A DNA stretch of 64,000 nt from Priestia megaterium NBRC 15308 = ATCC 14581 (GTDB lineage Bacteria > Bacillota > Bacilli > Bacillales > Bacillaceae_H), in assembly GCF_000832985.1 (NCBI RefSeq), contig NZ_CP009920.1:2376001-2440000 (forward strand). Direction: 5' to 3'. The notes beneath the pieces are model-generated. The model did no database searches. It saw nothing but the letters and a program-made list of their open reading frames with translations, and was not told the DNA's origin. Both the position numbers and the translations under genes were made by a program. The first letter of the stretch is position 1. Every line of letters starts with the position of its first letter. Positions 1-10,884 of this stretch are shown here, piece by piece.

Positions 1-713
<713 letters not shown>

Positions 714-776
714 AACTTTAAAAGCGTAAGCTTTACTCAGCGAACTGTTATCTAGTTTTGAGAGAGCAATCTCTTG

Positions 777-892
777 TCTGGTGGCGATAGCGAAGAGGTC
801 ACACCCGTTCCCATACCGAACACGGAAGTTAAGCTCTTTAGCGCCAATGGTAGTTGGGACTTTGTCCCTGTGAGAGTAGGACGTTGCCAGGC
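777..892 (+). rRNA. 5S ribosomal RNA
   Basis: A complete 116-base 5S rRNA of Bacillus type, with the conserved core CGAACACGGAAGTTAAG and complementary ends (TCTGGTGGCG against CGTTGCCAGGC). It follows the 23S gene and is followed directly by a terminator, so no tRNA genes trail this rRNA operon. Confidence 0.97.
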
Positions 893-896
893 AAAT

Positions 897-930
897 AAAA
901 AGACTAGTCATTCAATGACTAGTCTTTTTT
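897..930 (+). terminator. Intrinsic terminator of the rRNA operon
   Basis: Perfect 10-bp stem AGACTAGTCA / TGACTAGTCT with a 5-base loop, flanked by A and T runs, starting 5 bases after the 5S gene. Confidence 0.95.
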
Positions 931-954
931 GTTTCTAAAAATTACAGCGTGAAT

Positions 955-983
955 TTAACTTTTAAATTATGTTACACTATAGT
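955..983 (+). promoter_or_regulatory. Candidate promoter for the NETI gene
   Basis: TTAACT, 17-base spacer, TATAGT, lying after the rRNA terminator and about 75 bases before the NETI gene start. Consensus match only. Confidence 0.45.
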
Positions 984-1058
984 GGATTCATTTAATTTTT
1001 TATTATAAAAGTTCTTTTTGACGTTGTAAGAAACTTCTTTCAAACTGGAGGCTGCATT

Positions 1059-1259
1059 TTGGGTAAGAAATCAAAAAAAGTACTATACGAATTACAAGAA
1101 AATGAAACAATCGCAAGTTGTTTAGATCGGATGAAAAAAGATGGGTATATGCCCGTTCGACGCATGGAAAAGCCTATCTTTGAAGAAAAAGAAATAAATG
1201 GTAAAAAAGAGTATGTTCCGGTAAAGCAACAGATTGTTTTCGAAGGGAAAAGTCTCTAA
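1059..1259 (+). CDS. yebG: NETI motif-containing small protein (YebG-like)
   Basis: A 66-residue, lysine-rich protein with the name-giving NETI motif (LQENETIASCLDRM, about residues 12-25). The family is small, of unknown function and found in Bacillaceae; in B. subtilis the homologue yebG sits directly upstream of purE, as here. The start is TTG at 1059, chosen because GGAGG lies 7 bases upstream and the protein then begins in the family fashion (MGKKSKKVLYE). No membrane segment or signal peptide is visible. The stop codon overlaps the first PurBox, so the coding end and the purine control region abut. Identity is fairly sure, function unknown. Confidence 0.85.
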   Translation: MGKKSKKVLYELQENETIASCLDRMKKDGYMPVRRMEKPIFEEKEINGKKEYVPVKQQIVFEGKSL

Positions 1260-1301
1260 ATACGAACATTTTAATGATAAAAATAGTAAATATTCGATTT
1301 T
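1258..1301 (+). promoter_or_regulatory. Pair of PurR boxes upstream of purE
   Basis: AAATACGAACATT (1258-1270) and, on the opposite strand, AAAATCGAATATT (1289-1301) match the Bacillus PurBox consensus AWWWCCGAACWWT with one and two or three differences. They are inverted and separated by 18 bases, close to the 16-17 bases known for PurR operators. The purE promoter starts just downstream, so repression by PurR (relieved by PRPP) is expected. Confidence 0.75.
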
Positions 1302-1305
1302 TAGG

Positions 1306-1335
1306 TTGACTTTTTTCCGGTTTGGCTGTTATTAT
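1306..1335 (+). promoter_or_regulatory. Promoter of the pur operon
   Basis: TTGACT (1306-1311), 18-base spacer, TATTAT (1330-1335), just downstream of the PurBoxes and upstream of the guanine riboswitch. SigA-type by sequence. Confidence 0.7.
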
Positions 1336-1360
1336 TAAGTTGTCAATTGAGATATCCGAA

Positions 1361-1430
1361 ACCTCATATAATAGTGGGAATATGGCCCACGAGTTTCTAC
1401 CCGATGACCGTAAATCATTGGACTATGAGG
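1361..1430 (+). promoter_or_regulatory. Guanine (purine) riboswitch aptamer
   Basis: Classical G-box layout: P1 arms CCTCATA and TATGAGG close a three-way junction holding ATAATAGTGGG, TTTCTACCC and the CCGTAAAT loop. The base that discriminates ligands, in GGACTATGAGG, is C, as in guanine/hypoxanthine sensors; adenine sensors carry T there. It is followed by a strong terminator, so binding is expected to stop transcription before purE. Confidence 0.95.
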
Positions 1431-1489
1431 AGAGTACAATTACTAAATAGGTAAACATGATTCCTTTTCAAAAGGAATGTTGATACATG

Positions 1490-1548
1490 AAACCTAGGGT
1501 AGTTGTGGCTTTCCTTTAGTGAGCCATAACTTTACCCTAGGTTTTTTT
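1490..1548 (+). terminator. Riboswitch-controlled terminator before purE
   Basis: A long hairpin whose outer arms are AACCTAGGGTA and TACCCTAGGTT and inner arms AGTTGTGGCT and AGCCATAACT, then a T run. It lies between the aptamer and purE, as expected for a transcription-attenuating purine riboswitch. Confidence 0.92.
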
Positions 1549-1574
1549 ATAACGTGAAAAAGGAGCTTTTATTC

Positions 1575-2063
1575 ATGAATGTAAAAGTTGCTGTTGTAAT
1601 GGGCAGTCAGTCAGACTGGAGCACTATGAAATATGCGTGTGACATTTTAGATGAATTAAATATTGAATATGAAAAGAAAGTTGTATCAGCACATCGAACG
1701 CCGGATTATATGTTTGAGTACGCTGAAACTGCTAAAGAACGAGGGATTAAAGTTATGATTGCTGGCGCTGGTGGCGCTGCTCACTTACCTGGTATGATTG
1801 CTGCAAAAACAATTTTACCTGTAATAGGTGTACCGGTTAAATCAAGTAACTTAAACGGTTTAGATTCACTTTTATCGATTGTTCAAATGCCAGGCGGCGT
1901 ACCGGTAGCTACAGTAGCTATTGGAAAAGCTGGTTCTACGAACGCTGGCCTGCTAGCAGCACAAATCTTAGCAACACAGGATCCAATGTTAAGTGATCAA
2001 CTTGAAAATCGTAGAGAGTCTATTAAATCATCCGTGTTAGAAAGTAGTGATCAACTTGTCTAA
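1575..2063 (+). CDS. purE: 5-(carboxyamino)imidazole ribonucleotide mutase PurE
   Basis: Catalyses rearrangement of N5-CAIR to CAIR in cytosolic purine synthesis, after PurK. The 162-residue length equals class I bacterial PurE. Visible family motifs are the N-terminal VVMGSQSD nucleotide-binding stretch, SAHRTP at about 38-43 with the catalytic His40, and the [10 protein letters not shown] loop at about 64-73. The start is ATG 1575 with AAAGGAG about ten bases upstream; a GTG 21 bases earlier is in frame but lies before the Shine-Dalgarno sequence. It is the first gene of the pur operon, under PurBoxes and a guanine riboswitch. It overlaps purK by 17 bases, suggesting translational coupling. 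Confidence 0.97.
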   Translation: MNVKVAVVMGSQSDWSTMKYACDILDELNIEYEKKVVSAHRTPDYMFEYAETAKERGIKVMIAGAGGAAHLPGMIAAKTILPVIGVPVKSSNLNGLDSLLSIVQMPGGVPVATVAIGKAGSTNAGLLAAQILATQDPMLSDQLENRRESIKSSVLESSDQLV

Positions 2064-3201
2064 TTTACTTATACCTCCTGGTAAAACAATTGGAATCGTA
2101 GGCGGTGGACAGCTAGGAAGAATGATTGCACTATCTGCTAAAGAAATGGGTTATTACATTGCAGTGCTTGAACCAACAGAAGATTCTCCTTGCGGTCAAG
2201 TAGCAGATATTAAAGTCATTGGCAACTATGATGATAGAAAAGCGGTTGAACAGCTTGCTGAAGTGTCAGATGTCATCACCTATGAATTTGAAAACGTTGA
2301 TGTTGAGATGATGAAATGGCTAGAAACAAAATGCTACGTGCCACAAGGCAGTCATTTACTAGCCGTTACACAAAATCGTCGTTTAGAAAAAGAAATGATT
2401 ACAAAGCTTAATCTAGACGTTCCTGATTACGCAATCGTTACGACTGAAGAAGAACTTTTAAAAGCTGTCGAAACAATTGGTTATCCATGTGTCGTAAAAA
2501 CTTGCCGAGGCGGATATGACGGTAAAGGGCAAGTTCTAGTGAAAAATGAGAATAATATTCGTGAAGCAGCTGAGCTATTAGCACAGTCGGAATGCATTGT
2601 AGAACAGTGGATGAACTTAGATAAAGAAGTATCAGTTATTGTACACCGCAATGCAAAAGGCGAAACGGTATGTTTACCAGTAGCTGAGAACATTCATAAG
2701 CATCATATTTTGCACCAAACGATTGTTCCGGCACGTATTACAGCAGACCAAGAAGCGAAAGCTCTTCAATATGCGCAAGAAATAGCAAAAGGATTAGATT
2801 TAGTTGGCACATTAGCAGTTGAGATGTTCCTAACTGAAGAAGGTCAGCTTTATATAAATGAAATGGCACCTAGACCTCATAATTCAGGTCATTATTCAAT
2901 CAATGCTTGTGATCTTTCTCAATTTCAGCAGCATGTAAGAGCCATTTGTAACTGGACCCTAGCACAACCGACTTTATTAAAACCTGCTGTTATGGTTAAC
3001 CTATTAGGGGAACATATTGAGAACACAATGGCAAAAATCGAATGTTTAGATGATATGCACTTGCATTTGTACGGAAAAAAAGTTGCAAAAGAGAAGAGAA
3101 AAATGGGACATATCACGGTATTAGCTGATAAGATAGATGAGGCGATAGAAAAAGCCGAATCTCTAGGAATTTGGGAAAGAACGGAGGAAGTAACAACATG
3201 A
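2047..3201 (+). CDS. purK: N5-carboxyaminoimidazole ribonucleotide synthase PurK
   Basis: ATP-grasp enzyme that carboxylates AIR with bicarbonate and ATP to make N5-CAIR for PurE. About 384 residues, close to the family size of ~380. The N-terminus carries [11 protein letters not shown] (pre-ATP-grasp Rossmann loop). The ATP-grasp core contains [15 protein letters not shown] near residues 145-160 and the metal-binding region [13 protein letters not shown] near 275-287. The start is uncertain: GTG 2047 overlaps purE by 17 bases, and TTG 2056 is also possible; neither has a strong ribosome site, which fits translation coupled to purE termination. The end overlaps purB as ATGA. Confidence 0.95.
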   Translation: MINLSNLLIPPGKTIGIVGGGQLGRMIALSAKEMGYYIAVLEPTEDSPCGQVADIKVIGNYDDRKAVEQLAEVSDVITYEFENVDVEMMKWLETKCYVPQGSHLLAVTQNRRLEKEMITKLNLDVPDYAIVTTEEELLKAVETIGYPCVVKTCRGGYDGKGQVLVKNENNIREAAELLAQSECIVEQWMNLDKEVSVIVHRNAKGETVCLPVAENIHKHHILHQTIVPARITADQEAKALQYAQEIAKGLDLVGTLAVEMFLTEEGQLYINEMAPRPHNSGHYSINACDLSQFQQHVRAICNWTLAQPTLLKPAVMVNLLGEHIENTMAKIECLDDMHLHLYGKKVAKEKRKMGHITVLADKIDEAIEKAESLGIWERTEEVTT

Positions 3202-4490
3202 TTGAACGTTATACAAGACCAGAAATGGCAGCTATTTGGACAGAAGAAAATAAATTTAAAGCTTGGTTAGAAGTTGAAATTCTAGCTTGCGAAGCATGGT
3301 CAGAATTAGGACATATTCCGAAAGAAGATGTAAAGTTAATTCGTCAAAATGCATCTTTTGATATTAACCGCATCAATGAAATTGAACTAGAAACGCGTCA
3401 TGACGTAGTAGCTTTCACTCGTGCAGTATCTGAAACGCTTGGTGAAGAGCGCAAGTGGGTACACTACGGTTTGACTTCAACTGACGTAGTTGATACAGCT
3501 CTATCTTATTTATTAAAGCAAGCTAATGAAATCTTGCTAAGTGACTTAGAGCGCTTTGTAGAAGTACTAAAGGAAAAAGCTCAAGAACATAAGTATACGG
3601 TTATGATGGGACGCACGCACGGTGTACACGCTGAGCCAACGACATTTGGTTTGAAAATGGGATTATGGTACGAAGAAATGAAGCGTAACCTAGAGCGTTT
3701 AAAACGTGCTGCAGCTGAAGTGGAATTCGGTAAAATGTCAGGAGCAGTTGGAACGTTCGCTAACATCGATCCTTTCGTTGAAAAATACGTATGTGAGAAA
3801 TTAGGAATTTCACCAGCACCAATCTCTACGCAAACATTACAGCGTGACCGTCATGCACACTATATGTCAGTACTAGCGTTAATTGCGACATCTATTGAGA
3901 AATTTGCAGTAGAAGTTCGCGGTCTTCAAAAGAGTGAAACACGTGAGGTTGAAGAGTACTTTGCAAAAGGTCAAAAAGGTTCATCTGCAATGCCTCATAA
4001 ACGTAACCCAATCGGTTCTGAGAACGTAACGGGACTTGCTCGCTTAATTCGCGGCTATATGGTTACAGCTTATGATAATGTACCGCTTTGGCATGAGCGT
4101 GACATCTCTCATTCATCGGCAGAGCGTGTCATCTTACCTGATGCAACGATTGCTTTAAATTACATGTTAAATCGTTTTGCAAACATTGTTAAAAACTTAA
4201 CAGTATTCCCTGACAACATGAAGCGCAACATGGATCGTACACTAGGATTAATTTACTCACAGCGTGTACTGTTAACACTAATCAATAAAGGCATGGTACG
4301 CGAAGAAGCATACGACTTAGTACAGCCAAAAGCAATGGAAGCATGGGAAACGCAAGTTCCTTTCCGTTCTTTAATTGAAGGCGAAGAGCGCATTACTCGC
4401 CACTTATCACCAGAAGAGATTGAAGATTGCTTCGATCATAAGCACCATTTAAAAAATGTAGATATGATTTTTGAACGTTTAGGTCTTTAA
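3198..4490 (+). CDS. purB: Adenylosuccinate lyase PurB
   Basis: Cleaves SAICAR to AICAR, and adenylosuccinate to AMP, releasing fumarate in both steps. It is a 430-residue fumarase/aspartase-superfamily protein. The superfamily signature [15 protein letters not shown] lies at about residues 262-276, and the catalytic-loop region TSTDVVDTA and the TMMGRTHG-like segment [12 protein letters not shown] are present. ATG 3198 was chosen because GGAGG stands 8 bases upstream and it overlaps the purK stop (ATGA). It is followed by a 74-base gap with a strong hairpin before purC, the largest gap in the 5' half of the operon. Confidence 0.97.
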   Translation: MIERYTRPEMAAIWTEENKFKAWLEVEILACEAWSELGHIPKEDVKLIRQNASFDINRINEIELETRHDVVAFTRAVSETLGEERKWVHYGLTSTDVVDTALSYLLKQANEILLSDLERFVEVLKEKAQEHKYTVMMGRTHGVHAEPTTFGLKMGLWYEEMKRNLERLKRAAAEVEFGKMSGAVGTFANIDPFVEKYVCEKLGISPAPISTQTLQRDRHAHYMSVLALIATSIEKFAVEVRGLQKSETREVEEYFAKGQKGSSAMPHKRNPIGSENVTGLARLIRGYMVTAYDNVPLWHERDISHSSAERVILPDATIALNYMLNRFANIVKNLTVFPDNMKRNMDRTLGLIYSQRVLLTLINKGMVREEAYDLVQPKAMEAWETQVPFRSLIEGEERITRHLSPEEIEDCFDHKHHLKNVDMIFERLGL

Positions 4491-4494
4491 TAAA

Positions 4495-4519
4495 AAAGGC
4501 AAGGCACGTCCTTGCCTTT
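4495..4519 (+). other. Intercistronic hairpin between purB and purC
   Basis: Perfect 10-bp stem AAAGGCAAGG / CCTTGCCTTT with a 5-base loop, immediately after purB. The T run is short (TTTA), so it may act as a partial terminator, an RNA-processing site or a 3'-end stabiliser rather than a full stop. Confidence 0.7.
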
Positions 4520-4564
4520 ATCTAAGAAAGTGTATCTGAATATTCTGTATGTAGAGGTGACAGC

Positions 4565-5272
4565 ATGGAAAAGCAAGAGTTACTTTATGAAGGAAAAGCG
4601 AAAAAAATTTACGCTACTGATGAGCAAGATGTATTGTGGGTTGCTTATAAAAATGAAGCTACAGCATTCAACGGTCAGAAAAAAGCGGAGATTAGCGGAA
4701 AAGCACAGTTGAACAATCAAATTAGTAGTTTACTATTTTCAATGTTACATGAGCAAGGGATTACAACTCACTTTGTGAAGCAGCTTTCAGATCATGAACA
4801 AGCGGTTAAGAAAGTAGAAATTGTCCCGCTTGAAGTTGTTGTACGAAATGCTACAGCAGGAAGCCTTGCGAAGCGAATTGGCGTAGAAGAAGGTATTCGT
4901 TTTGAACAGCCAATCGTTGAACTTTACTACAAAGATGATGCGCTTGGTGATCCATTAATTCTTGCAGAACATGCGATTTTCCTTAAAGCTGCAACTCAAG
5001 AAGAGATTGATAGTTTAAAGGCACAAGCACTTCAAATCAACGAAATATTATCGAAATTTTTCAAAGATAAAGATATTTTCTTAGTGGATTTTAAATTAGA
5101 ATTCGGCCGTACTTCTCAAGGCGACATTATTTTAGCGGATGAAATTTCACCTGACACTTGCCGCTTCTGGGATGTTCATACGAACGAAAAATTAGATAAA
5201 GATGTATTCCGCAGAGATTTAGGCGGTTTAACAGAAGCATACGAAAAAATCTTACAGCGAATCGGAGGATAA
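4565..5272 (+). CDS. purC: SAICAR synthase PurC
   Basis: Phosphoribosylaminoimidazole-succinocarboxamide synthase: joins CAIR and aspartate using ATP. At 235 residues it is the short bacterial form. Recognised by the N-terminal LYEGKAKKIYAT phosphate-binding loop, VVRNATAGS (about residues 96-104), LVDFKLEFG (about 174-182) and DEISPDTCRFWD (about 191-202). ATG 4565 has AGAGGTGA upstream. It follows purB after a hairpin-containing gap and lies 7 bases before purS, so it is part of the same operon. Confidence 0.97.
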   Translation: MEKQELLYEGKAKKIYATDEQDVLWVAYKNEATAFNGQKKAEISGKAQLNNQISSLLFSMLHEQGITTHFVKQLSDHEQAVKKVEIVPLEVVVRNATAGSLAKRIGVEEGIRFEQPIVELYYKDDALGDPLILAEHAIFLKAATQEEIDSLKAQALQINEILSKFFKDKDIFLVDFKLEFGRTSQGDIILADEISPDTCRFWDVHTNEKLDKDVFRRDLGGLTEAYEKILQRIGG

Positions 5273-5279
5273 CCCAACC

Positions 5280-5531
5280 ATGTATAAAGTAAAAGTATTT
5301 GTCACATTAAGAGAAAGTGTATTAGACCCTCAAGGAGTAGCCGTTAAAAATTCATTGCACCGTATGTCTTATGAAGAAGTAGAAGAAGTACGCATCGGTA
5401 AATTTTTAGAGCTAACAATCGACAGCACAGATTCATTAGATGAACGCGTAAAAGAAATGTGTGAAAAGCTTTTAGTTAATACAGTAATTGAAGATTACCG
5501 TTACGAGGTTGAGGAGGTTGTCGTACAGTGA
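5280..5531 (+). CDS. purS: FGAM synthetase subunit PurS
   Basis: Small 83-residue subunit that bridges PurL and PurQ in the Gram-positive-type formylglycinamidine ribonucleotide synthetase complex. It starts [19 protein letters not shown], the usual PurS beginning, and contains [15 protein letters not shown] 5280 follows GGAGG of the purC end by 8 bases. Its stop overlaps the GTG start of purQ by four bases. The purS-purQ-purL arrangement matches the split enzyme of Bacillus rather than the single large PurL of enterobacteria. Confidence 0.96.
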   Translation: MYKVKVFVTLRESVLDPQGVAVKNSLHRMSYEEVEEVRIGKFLELTIDSTDSLDERVKEMCEKLLVNTVIEDYRYEVEEVVVQ

Positions 5532-6214
5532 AATTTGCTGTAATTGTTTTTCCAGGATCAAACTGTGACGTCGATATGTATCATGCTATCAAAGATGAGC
5601 TTGGTGAAGAAGTAGATTACGTTTGGCACGATACAGAATCATTAGATCAATATGATGGTATCTTGCTTCCAGGTGGTTTCTCATATGGAGATTACCTTCG
5701 TTCAGGTGCTATCGCTCGTTTCTCAAATGTAATGGACGCTGTAAAAAAAGCAGCAAGCCAAGGAAAGCCAGTACTAGGTGTATGTAATGGATTCCAAATT
5801 TTATTAGAAGCAGGATTACTGCCAGGTGCTATGCGCCGTAATGAAAACTTAAAATTCATCTGTAAAACAGTGAATTTGAAAGTAGCTAATAACGAAACAA
5901 TGTTTACAAATGCTTATGGCAAAGATGAAGTAATTGCTATTCCAGTGGCACACGGTGAAGGCAACTACTATTGTGATGAACACACGTTACAAAAATTGAT
6001 TGAAAACAACCAGATTCTTTTCCAATACGCAGGTGATAATCCAAACGGAAGTCTTCAAGATATTGCAGGGATTACGAACCAAACAGGCAACGTATTAGGA
6101 ATGATGCCTCACCCAGAAAGAGCGGTAAGCGATCTTTTAGGAAGCGCGGACGGACTTAAATTATTTCAATCAATCGTAAAGCAGTGGAGGGAACAAAATG
6201 TCGTTACTTCTTGA
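5528..6214 (+). CDS. purQ: FGAM synthetase glutaminase subunit PurQ
   Basis: Class I glutamine amidotransferase subunit that releases ammonia from glutamine for PurL. It has 228 residues. The nucleophile elbow GVCNGFQ holds Cys86; the His-Glu part of the triad lies in MPHPERA near the C-terminus. The GTG start at 5528 overlaps the purS stop (GTGA) and is preceded by GAGGTTG. Its end overlaps purL by 17 bases. Together with purS and purL it forms one enzyme complex. Confidence 0.97.
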   Translation: MKFAVIVFPGSNCDVDMYHAIKDELGEEVDYVWHDTESLDQYDGILLPGGFSYGDYLRSGAIARFSNVMDAVKKAASQGKPVLGVCNGFQILLEAGLLPGAMRRNENLKFICKTVNLKVANNETMFTNAYGKDEVIAIPVAHGEGNYYCDEHTLQKLIENNQILFQYAGDNPNGSLQDIAGITNQTGNVLGMMPHPERAVSDLLGSADGLKLFQSIVKQWREQNVVTS

Positions 6215-8429
6215 ACCAAATGTAGAGCAAATTAAAGAACAAAAGTTATATCGAGACATGGGATTAACAGACGAAGAGTTTGCGAATGTAGAGCAACTGC
6301 TTGGTCGTACTCCTAATTATACAGAAACAGGCTTATTCTCTGTTATGTGGTCAGAGCACTGCAGTTATAAAAACTCTAAGCCTGTACTGAAAAAATTCCC
6401 TATCACGGGTGAAAAAGTATTACAAGGTCCTGGTGAAGGAGCTGGTATCGTTGATATTGGTGACAACCAAGCCGTTGTATTTAAAATCGAAAGTCATAAC
6501 CATCCATCAGCGATTGAACCTTATCAAGGAGCAGCAACTGGTGTAGGTGGTATCATTCGTGACGTCTTTTCAATGGGAGCAAGACCGATTGCACTTTTAA
6601 ACTCTTTGCGTTTTGGTGAATTAACATCTCCAAAGGTTCGTCATTTGTTTGAGGAAGTAGTAGCGGGAATCGCAGGTTACGGTAACTGTGTAGGAATCCC
6701 AACAGTAGGCGGAGAAATTCAGTTTGAAGCTTCATATGAAGGAAATCCGCTTGTTAACGCTATGTGTGTGGGTTTAATTAATCACGAAGACATTCAAAAA
6801 GGTCAAGCTAAAGGCGTTGGCAACACGGTTATGTACGTAGGAGCAAAAACAGGCCGCGACGGCATCCACGGCGCAACATTTGCTTCTGAAGAACTATCTG
6901 ATCAGTCAGATGAAAAACGTCCTGCTGTACAAGTAGGAGATCCATTTATGGAAAAACTTCTTCTTGAAGCTTGCTTAGAACTTATCAAGTGTGACGCTTT
7001 AGTCGGTATTCAAGATATGGGTGCTGCGGGCTTAACAAGTTCTTCAGCAGAGATGGCAAGTAAAGCGGGTTCTGGTATTGAAATGAACCTTGATCTTGTA
7101 CCTCAGCGTGAAACAGGTATGACACCATATGAAATGATGCTTTCAGAATCTCAAGAGCGCATGCTTATCGTTGTTGAAAAAGGCCGTGAAAATGAAATCG
7201 TAGAAATCGTAGAAAAATACGGATTAGAAGCTGTTTCAGTTGGTCATGTAACCGACGATAAGCGCCTTCGTTTAACTCATAACGGAGAAGTAGTAGCAGA
7301 TGTTCCTGTAGATGCATTAGCAGAAGATGCACCGGTATACCACAAGCCATCTCAAGAACCAGCATACTATCGTGAGTTCCAAGAGCAGTCAGCATATGCT
7401 CCTACTGTTGAAAATCACAGTGATATGTTAGTAACACTTTTAAAACAGCCTACTATTGCAAACAAAGAGTGGGTTTACAACCAATATGACTATCAAGTAC
7501 GTACAAACACAGTTGTATCTCCTGGATCTGATGCGGCGGTTGTTCGTGTACGTGATACAAATAAAGCATTAGCGATGACAACAGACTGTAACTCTCGCTA
7601 TTTATACCTAGACCCAGAAGTAGGCGGCCGTATTGCAGTAGCAGAAGCTGCTCGTAACCTTGTATGTTCAGGTGCCCAGCCTCTTGCAATTACAGACTGC
7701 TTAAACTTCGGTAACCCTGAAAAACCAGAAATCTTCTGGCAAATTGAAAAAGCAACAGACGGTATGAGCGACGCTTGCCGTGAGCTATCAACTCCGGTTA
7801 TCGGCGGTAACGTATCTCTTTACAATGAAACAAAAGGTGAAGCAATTTACCCAACTCCTGTTATCGGAATGGTTGGTTTGATCGACGATCTCAACCATAT
7901 TACAACTCAATATGCGAAGCAAAAAGATGACTTAATCTATGTGATTGGTAAAGCTGAAGCAGAATTCGCAGGTACTGAGCTTCAAAAAGTACTAGAAAAC
8001 GGTACGGTATTTGGGCATTCACCTAAATTAGATTTAGCAGTTGAAAAAACACGTCAAGATCAGCTTCTTCAAGCAATTCGTGAAGGCGCAGTTCAATCTG
8101 CTCACGATATTGCAGAAGGAGGATTCGCGGTAGCCCTAGCTGAAAAAGTGATGAACGGCAGCGGATTAGGTGTGGACGTAACGGTAGACGGCGAAGCAAC
8201 AGCAGAGCTATTCAGTGAAACACAATCACGTTTTATCGTAACGGTTTCTCCAGAGAATAAAGAAAAATTCGAAATGCTTGTACAAGATGTAACATTAGTA
8301 GGACGCGTAACAGAAGACGCAACATTAACTGTTAAACATCAAGAAAATGTTCTTGTTCAATTATCAGTTGAAGAATTAACTACTGCTTGGAAAGGAGCGC
8401 TTCCATGCTTGCTGAAATCAAAGGCTTAA
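6198..8429 (+). CDS. purL: FGAM synthetase catalytic subunit PurL
   Basis: Uses ATP and ammonia from PurQ to convert FGAR to FGAM. At 743 residues it is the small PurL type that needs PurS and PurQ. Family features include the N-terminal [11 protein letters not shown] region (about 51-61), [10 protein letters not shown] (about 95-104) with the catalytic His, [13 protein letters not shown] (about 269-281), the second half-repeat starting [14 protein letters not shown], and SAHDIAEGG near the C-terminus. ATG 6198 has GGAGGG upstream and overlaps purQ. The end overlaps purF by 25 bases. Confidence 0.97.
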   Translation: MSLLLEPNVEQIKEQKLYRDMGLTDEEFANVEQLLGRTPNYTETGLFSVMWSEHCSYKNSKPVLKKFPITGEKVLQGPGEGAGIVDIGDNQAVVFKIESHNHPSAIEPYQGAATGVGGIIRDVFSMGARPIALLNSLRFGELTSPKVRHLFEEVVAGIAGYGNCVGIPTVGGEIQFEASYEGNPLVNAMCVGLINHEDIQKGQAKGVGNTVMYVGAKTGRDGIHGATFASEELSDQSDEKRPAVQVGDPFMEKLLLEACLELIKCDALVGIQDMGAAGLTSSSAEMASKAGSGIEMNLDLVPQRETGMTPYEMMLSESQERMLIVVEKGRENEIVEIVEKYGLEAVSVGHVTDDKRLRLTHNGEVVADVPVDALAEDAPVYHKPSQEPAYYREFQEQSAYAPTVENHSDMLVTLLKQPTIANKEWVYNQYDYQVRTNTVVSPGSDAAVVRVRDTNKALAMTTDCNSRYLYLDPEVGGRIAVAEAARNLVCSGAQPLAITDCLNFGNPEKPEIFWQIEKATDGMSDACRELSTPVIGGNVSLYNETKGEAIYPTPVIGMVGLIDDLNHITTQYAKQKDDLIYVIGKAEAEFAGTELQKVLENGTVFGHSPKLDLAVEKTRQDQLLQAIREGAVQSAHDIAEGGFAVALAEKVMNGSGLGVDVTVDGEATAELFSETQSRFIVTVSPENKEKFEMLVQDVTLVGRVTEDATLTVKHQENVLVQLSVEELTTAWKGALPCLLKSKA

Positions 8430-9820
8430 ACGAAGAATGTGGCGTATTCGGTGTATGGGGACATGAAAATGCAAGCCAGATTGCTTATTACGGTTTGCAT
8501 AGCTTGCAGCACCGCGGACAAGAAGGCGCTGGTATTGCTGTAACAGACGGAGAAAAAGTGACAGTAATGAAAGGTGTCGGTCTTGTTAACGAAGTATTTG
8601 GCCACGGAGAGTTAGAGCAACTAAACGGTAAAGCAGCAATTGGACACGTTCGTTATGCAACAGCTGGAGGCGGAGGGTTTGAAAATGTTCAACCCCTTCA
8701 CTTCCGCTCTCATAGCGGAAGCCTTGCGTTAGCTCATAATGGAAACTTGGTTAATGCAAATGCATTAAAGCATCAGCTGGAAAACCAAGGGAGTATTTTT
8801 CAATCAACATCGGATACAGAAGTACTTGCTCATTTAATTAAACGAAGCGGCTATGAAGATATGAAAGATAAAGTAAAAAATGCTTTATCAATGGTTAAAG
8901 GCGCATACGCATTCGTTATCTTAACAGAAGATACGATGATGGTTGCACTTGACCCTCACGGATTGCGTCCGTTATCAATTGGACGATTAGGTGATGCTTA
9001 TGTAGTAGCTTCTGAAACATGTGCGTTTGATATTGTTGGAGCAGTTCATGAGCGTGATGTAGAGCCGGGTGAATTACTCATTATTAATGATGAAGGTATT
9101 CAATCAGAACGTTTCACATTAAACGTAAACCGCGCAATTTGCAGTATGGAATATATTTATTTCTCAAGACCAGACAGTAATATTGATGGAATCAATGTTC
9201 ACTCTGCTCGTAAAAACCTTGGGAAACAACTTGCAGTTGAGTCACCGATTGAAGCAGACGTTGTAACAGGCGTTCCCGATTCAAGTATTTCAGCAGCGAT
9301 CGGTTTTGCAGAACAGTCAGGAATTCCATACGAATTGGGTTTAATTAAGAATCGATACGTAGGCCGTACGTTCATTCAGCCTTCACAAGAATTGCGTGAA
9401 CAAGGTGTAAAAATGAAGCTGTCTCCTGTACGTAAAATTGTAGAGGGTAAACGTGTTGTCATGGTAGATGACTCTATCGTTCGCGGCACAACAAGCCGTC
9501 GCATTGTTCGTATGCTTCGAGAAGCAGGAGCAACTGAAGTACATGTACGCATCAGTTCACCCCCTATCAAAAATCCATGTTTTTATGGAATTGACACGTC
9601 GTCATCCTCTGAGCTAATTGCTGCTACGCGCTCTGTTGAAGAAATTCGTGAATTGATTGAAGCTGATTCACTTGTTTTCTTAAGCAACGAAGGGTTAGTA
9701 GATGCAATCGGCAGACAGTATGAAGGCAACGGCGGACAGTGTATGGCATGTTTCACTGGAAAGTATCCAACTGAAATTTATCCAGATACTGTACACCCTC
9801 ATGAAAAGGTAACTTGTTAG
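8405..9820 (+). CDS. purF: Amidophosphoribosyltransferase PurF
   Basis: First committed step of purine synthesis: PRPP plus glutamine to phosphoribosylamine. The 471-residue protein starts [12 protein letters not shown], i.e. an 11-residue propeptide followed by the N-terminal-nucleophile cysteine, as in B. subtilis PurF. The phosphoribosyltransferase motif [14 protein letters not shown] lies near residues 354-367. Four cysteines placed as in the B. subtilis 4Fe-4S enzyme (ICSME, NPCFYG, QCMAC) suggest it carries the oxygen-sensitive cluster. ATG 8405 follows AAAGGAG; an upstream in-frame TTG would add residues before the propeptide and is rejected. Confidence 0.97.
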   Translation: MLAEIKGLNEECGVFGVWGHENASQIAYYGLHSLQHRGQEGAGIAVTDGEKVTVMKGVGLVNEVFGHGELEQLNGKAAIGHVRYATAGGGGFENVQPLHFRSHSGSLALAHNGNLVNANALKHQLENQGSIFQSTSDTEVLAHLIKRSGYEDMKDKVKNALSMVKGAYAFVILTEDTMMVALDPHGLRPLSIGRLGDAYVVASETCAFDIVGAVHERDVEPGELLIINDEGIQSERFTLNVNRAICSMEYIYFSRPDSNIDGINVHSARKNLGKQLAVESPIEADVVTGVPDSSISAAIGFAEQSGIPYELGLIKNRYVGRTFIQPSQELREQGVKMKLSPVRKIVEGKRVVMVDDSIVRGTTSRRIVRMLREAGATEVHVRISSPPIKNPCFYGIDTSSSSELIAATRSVEEIRELIEADSLVFLSNEGLVDAIGRQYEGNGGQCMACFTGKYPTEIYPDTVHPHEKVTC

Positions 9821-9846
9821 TTTTAACGTAAAAAAGGAGTGACAAC

Positions 9847-10884
9847 ATGTCATATTCATATAAACAAGCTGGAGTTGACTTAGAAGCAGGATATGAAGCT
9901 GTTTCACGTATTAAAAAGCACGTAGAACGCACTGCTCGTGCAGGTATTATGGGAACAGTGGGTGGCTTTGGCGGAATGTTCGATTTATCTACATTGAATT
10001 TAAAAGAGCCTGTTCTTGTTTCTGGTACAGATGGAGTAGGAACAAAATTGAAACTTGCTTTTCAAATGGATAAGCATGACACGATCGGTGTGGATGCAGT
10101 GGCCATGTGTGTAAACGACGTTTTAGCACAAGGAGCAGAGCCTCTTTACTTCTTAGATTATATTGCTTGCGGGAAAGCAGTTCCTGAAAAAATTGAATCG
10201 ATTGTAAAAGGAATTGCAGACGGCTGTGAACAATCCAACTGTGCGTTAATTGGCGGAGAAACAGCTGAAATGCCAGGTTTATACGAAGAAGATGAATATG
10301 ATCTTGCAGGGTTTACAGTAGGAGCAGTAGAAAAGTCAGAAATTATTACTGGAGATGAGATTAAAGCTGGACAGCTGTTGATCGGTATTTCATCTAGCGG
10401 TATCCACAGCAATGGCTACTCTCTTGTACGTAAAATCGTTGATGATCAAGGATTAAATCTTCAAGAAACTTACGCTGGTTTTAACGAAAAGCTTGGAGTT
10501 GAGTTATTAACACCAACAAAAATATACGTGAAGCCGGTCCTAAAAGCATTACATGCAGCTAAGATTGCAGGTATGGCTCATATTACTGGAGGCGGATTTG
10601 TTGAAAATATCCCTCGTATGCTTCCTGAAGGTTTAGGTGTAGAAATCGATTATGGTTCTTGGCCAATTCCATACGTGTTTGATTTCCTTGAAGAGCAAGG
10701 CAAGCTAGACCGTAAAGAAATGTTCGAAGTATTCAACATGGGAATCGGATTTGTTTTAGCTGTTGAACCTGAAGATATGAATAAAGTCATTGAAGCAATT
10801 GAAAACGAAGGCGAAAAAGCATTTGTTATCGGACGTGTCAAAGAAGGAACAGGTGTTGAATTTGCTGGAGGGACGTTTGCATGA
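9847..10884 (+). CDS. purM: AIR synthase PurM
   Basis: Phosphoribosylformylglycinamidine cyclo-ligase, which closes the imidazole ring to give AIR using ATP. Length 345 residues, typical. Recognised by the N-terminal [23 protein letters not shown] (about residues 58-69), GGETAEMPG (about 138-146) and [16 protein letters not shown] (about 243-258). ATG 9847 follows AAGGAGTG. It ends with an ATGA overlap onto purN, so the two are probably translationally coupled. Confidence 0.97.
   Translation: MSYSYKQAGVDLEAGYEAVSRIKKHVERTARAGIMGTVGGFGGMFDLSTLNLKEPVLVSGTDGVGTKLKLAFQMDKHDTIGVDAVAMCVNDVLAQGAEPLYFLDYIACGKAVPEKIESIVKGIADGCEQSNCALIGGETAEMPGLYEEDEYDLAGFTVGAVEKSEIITGDEIKAGQLLIGISSSGIHSNGYSLVRKIVDDQGLNLQETYAGFNEKLGVELLTPTKIYVKPVLKALHAAKIAGMAHITGGGFVENIPRMLPEGLGVEIDYGSWPIPYVFDFLEEQGKLDRKEMFEVFNMGIGFVLAVEPEDMNKVIEAIENEGEKAFVIGRVKEGTGVEFAGGTFA

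Noticed and set aside
8387-8404. Longer PurF start
   Set aside because: It would place residues before the 11-residue propeptide, and the AAAGGAG ribosome site lies inside it.
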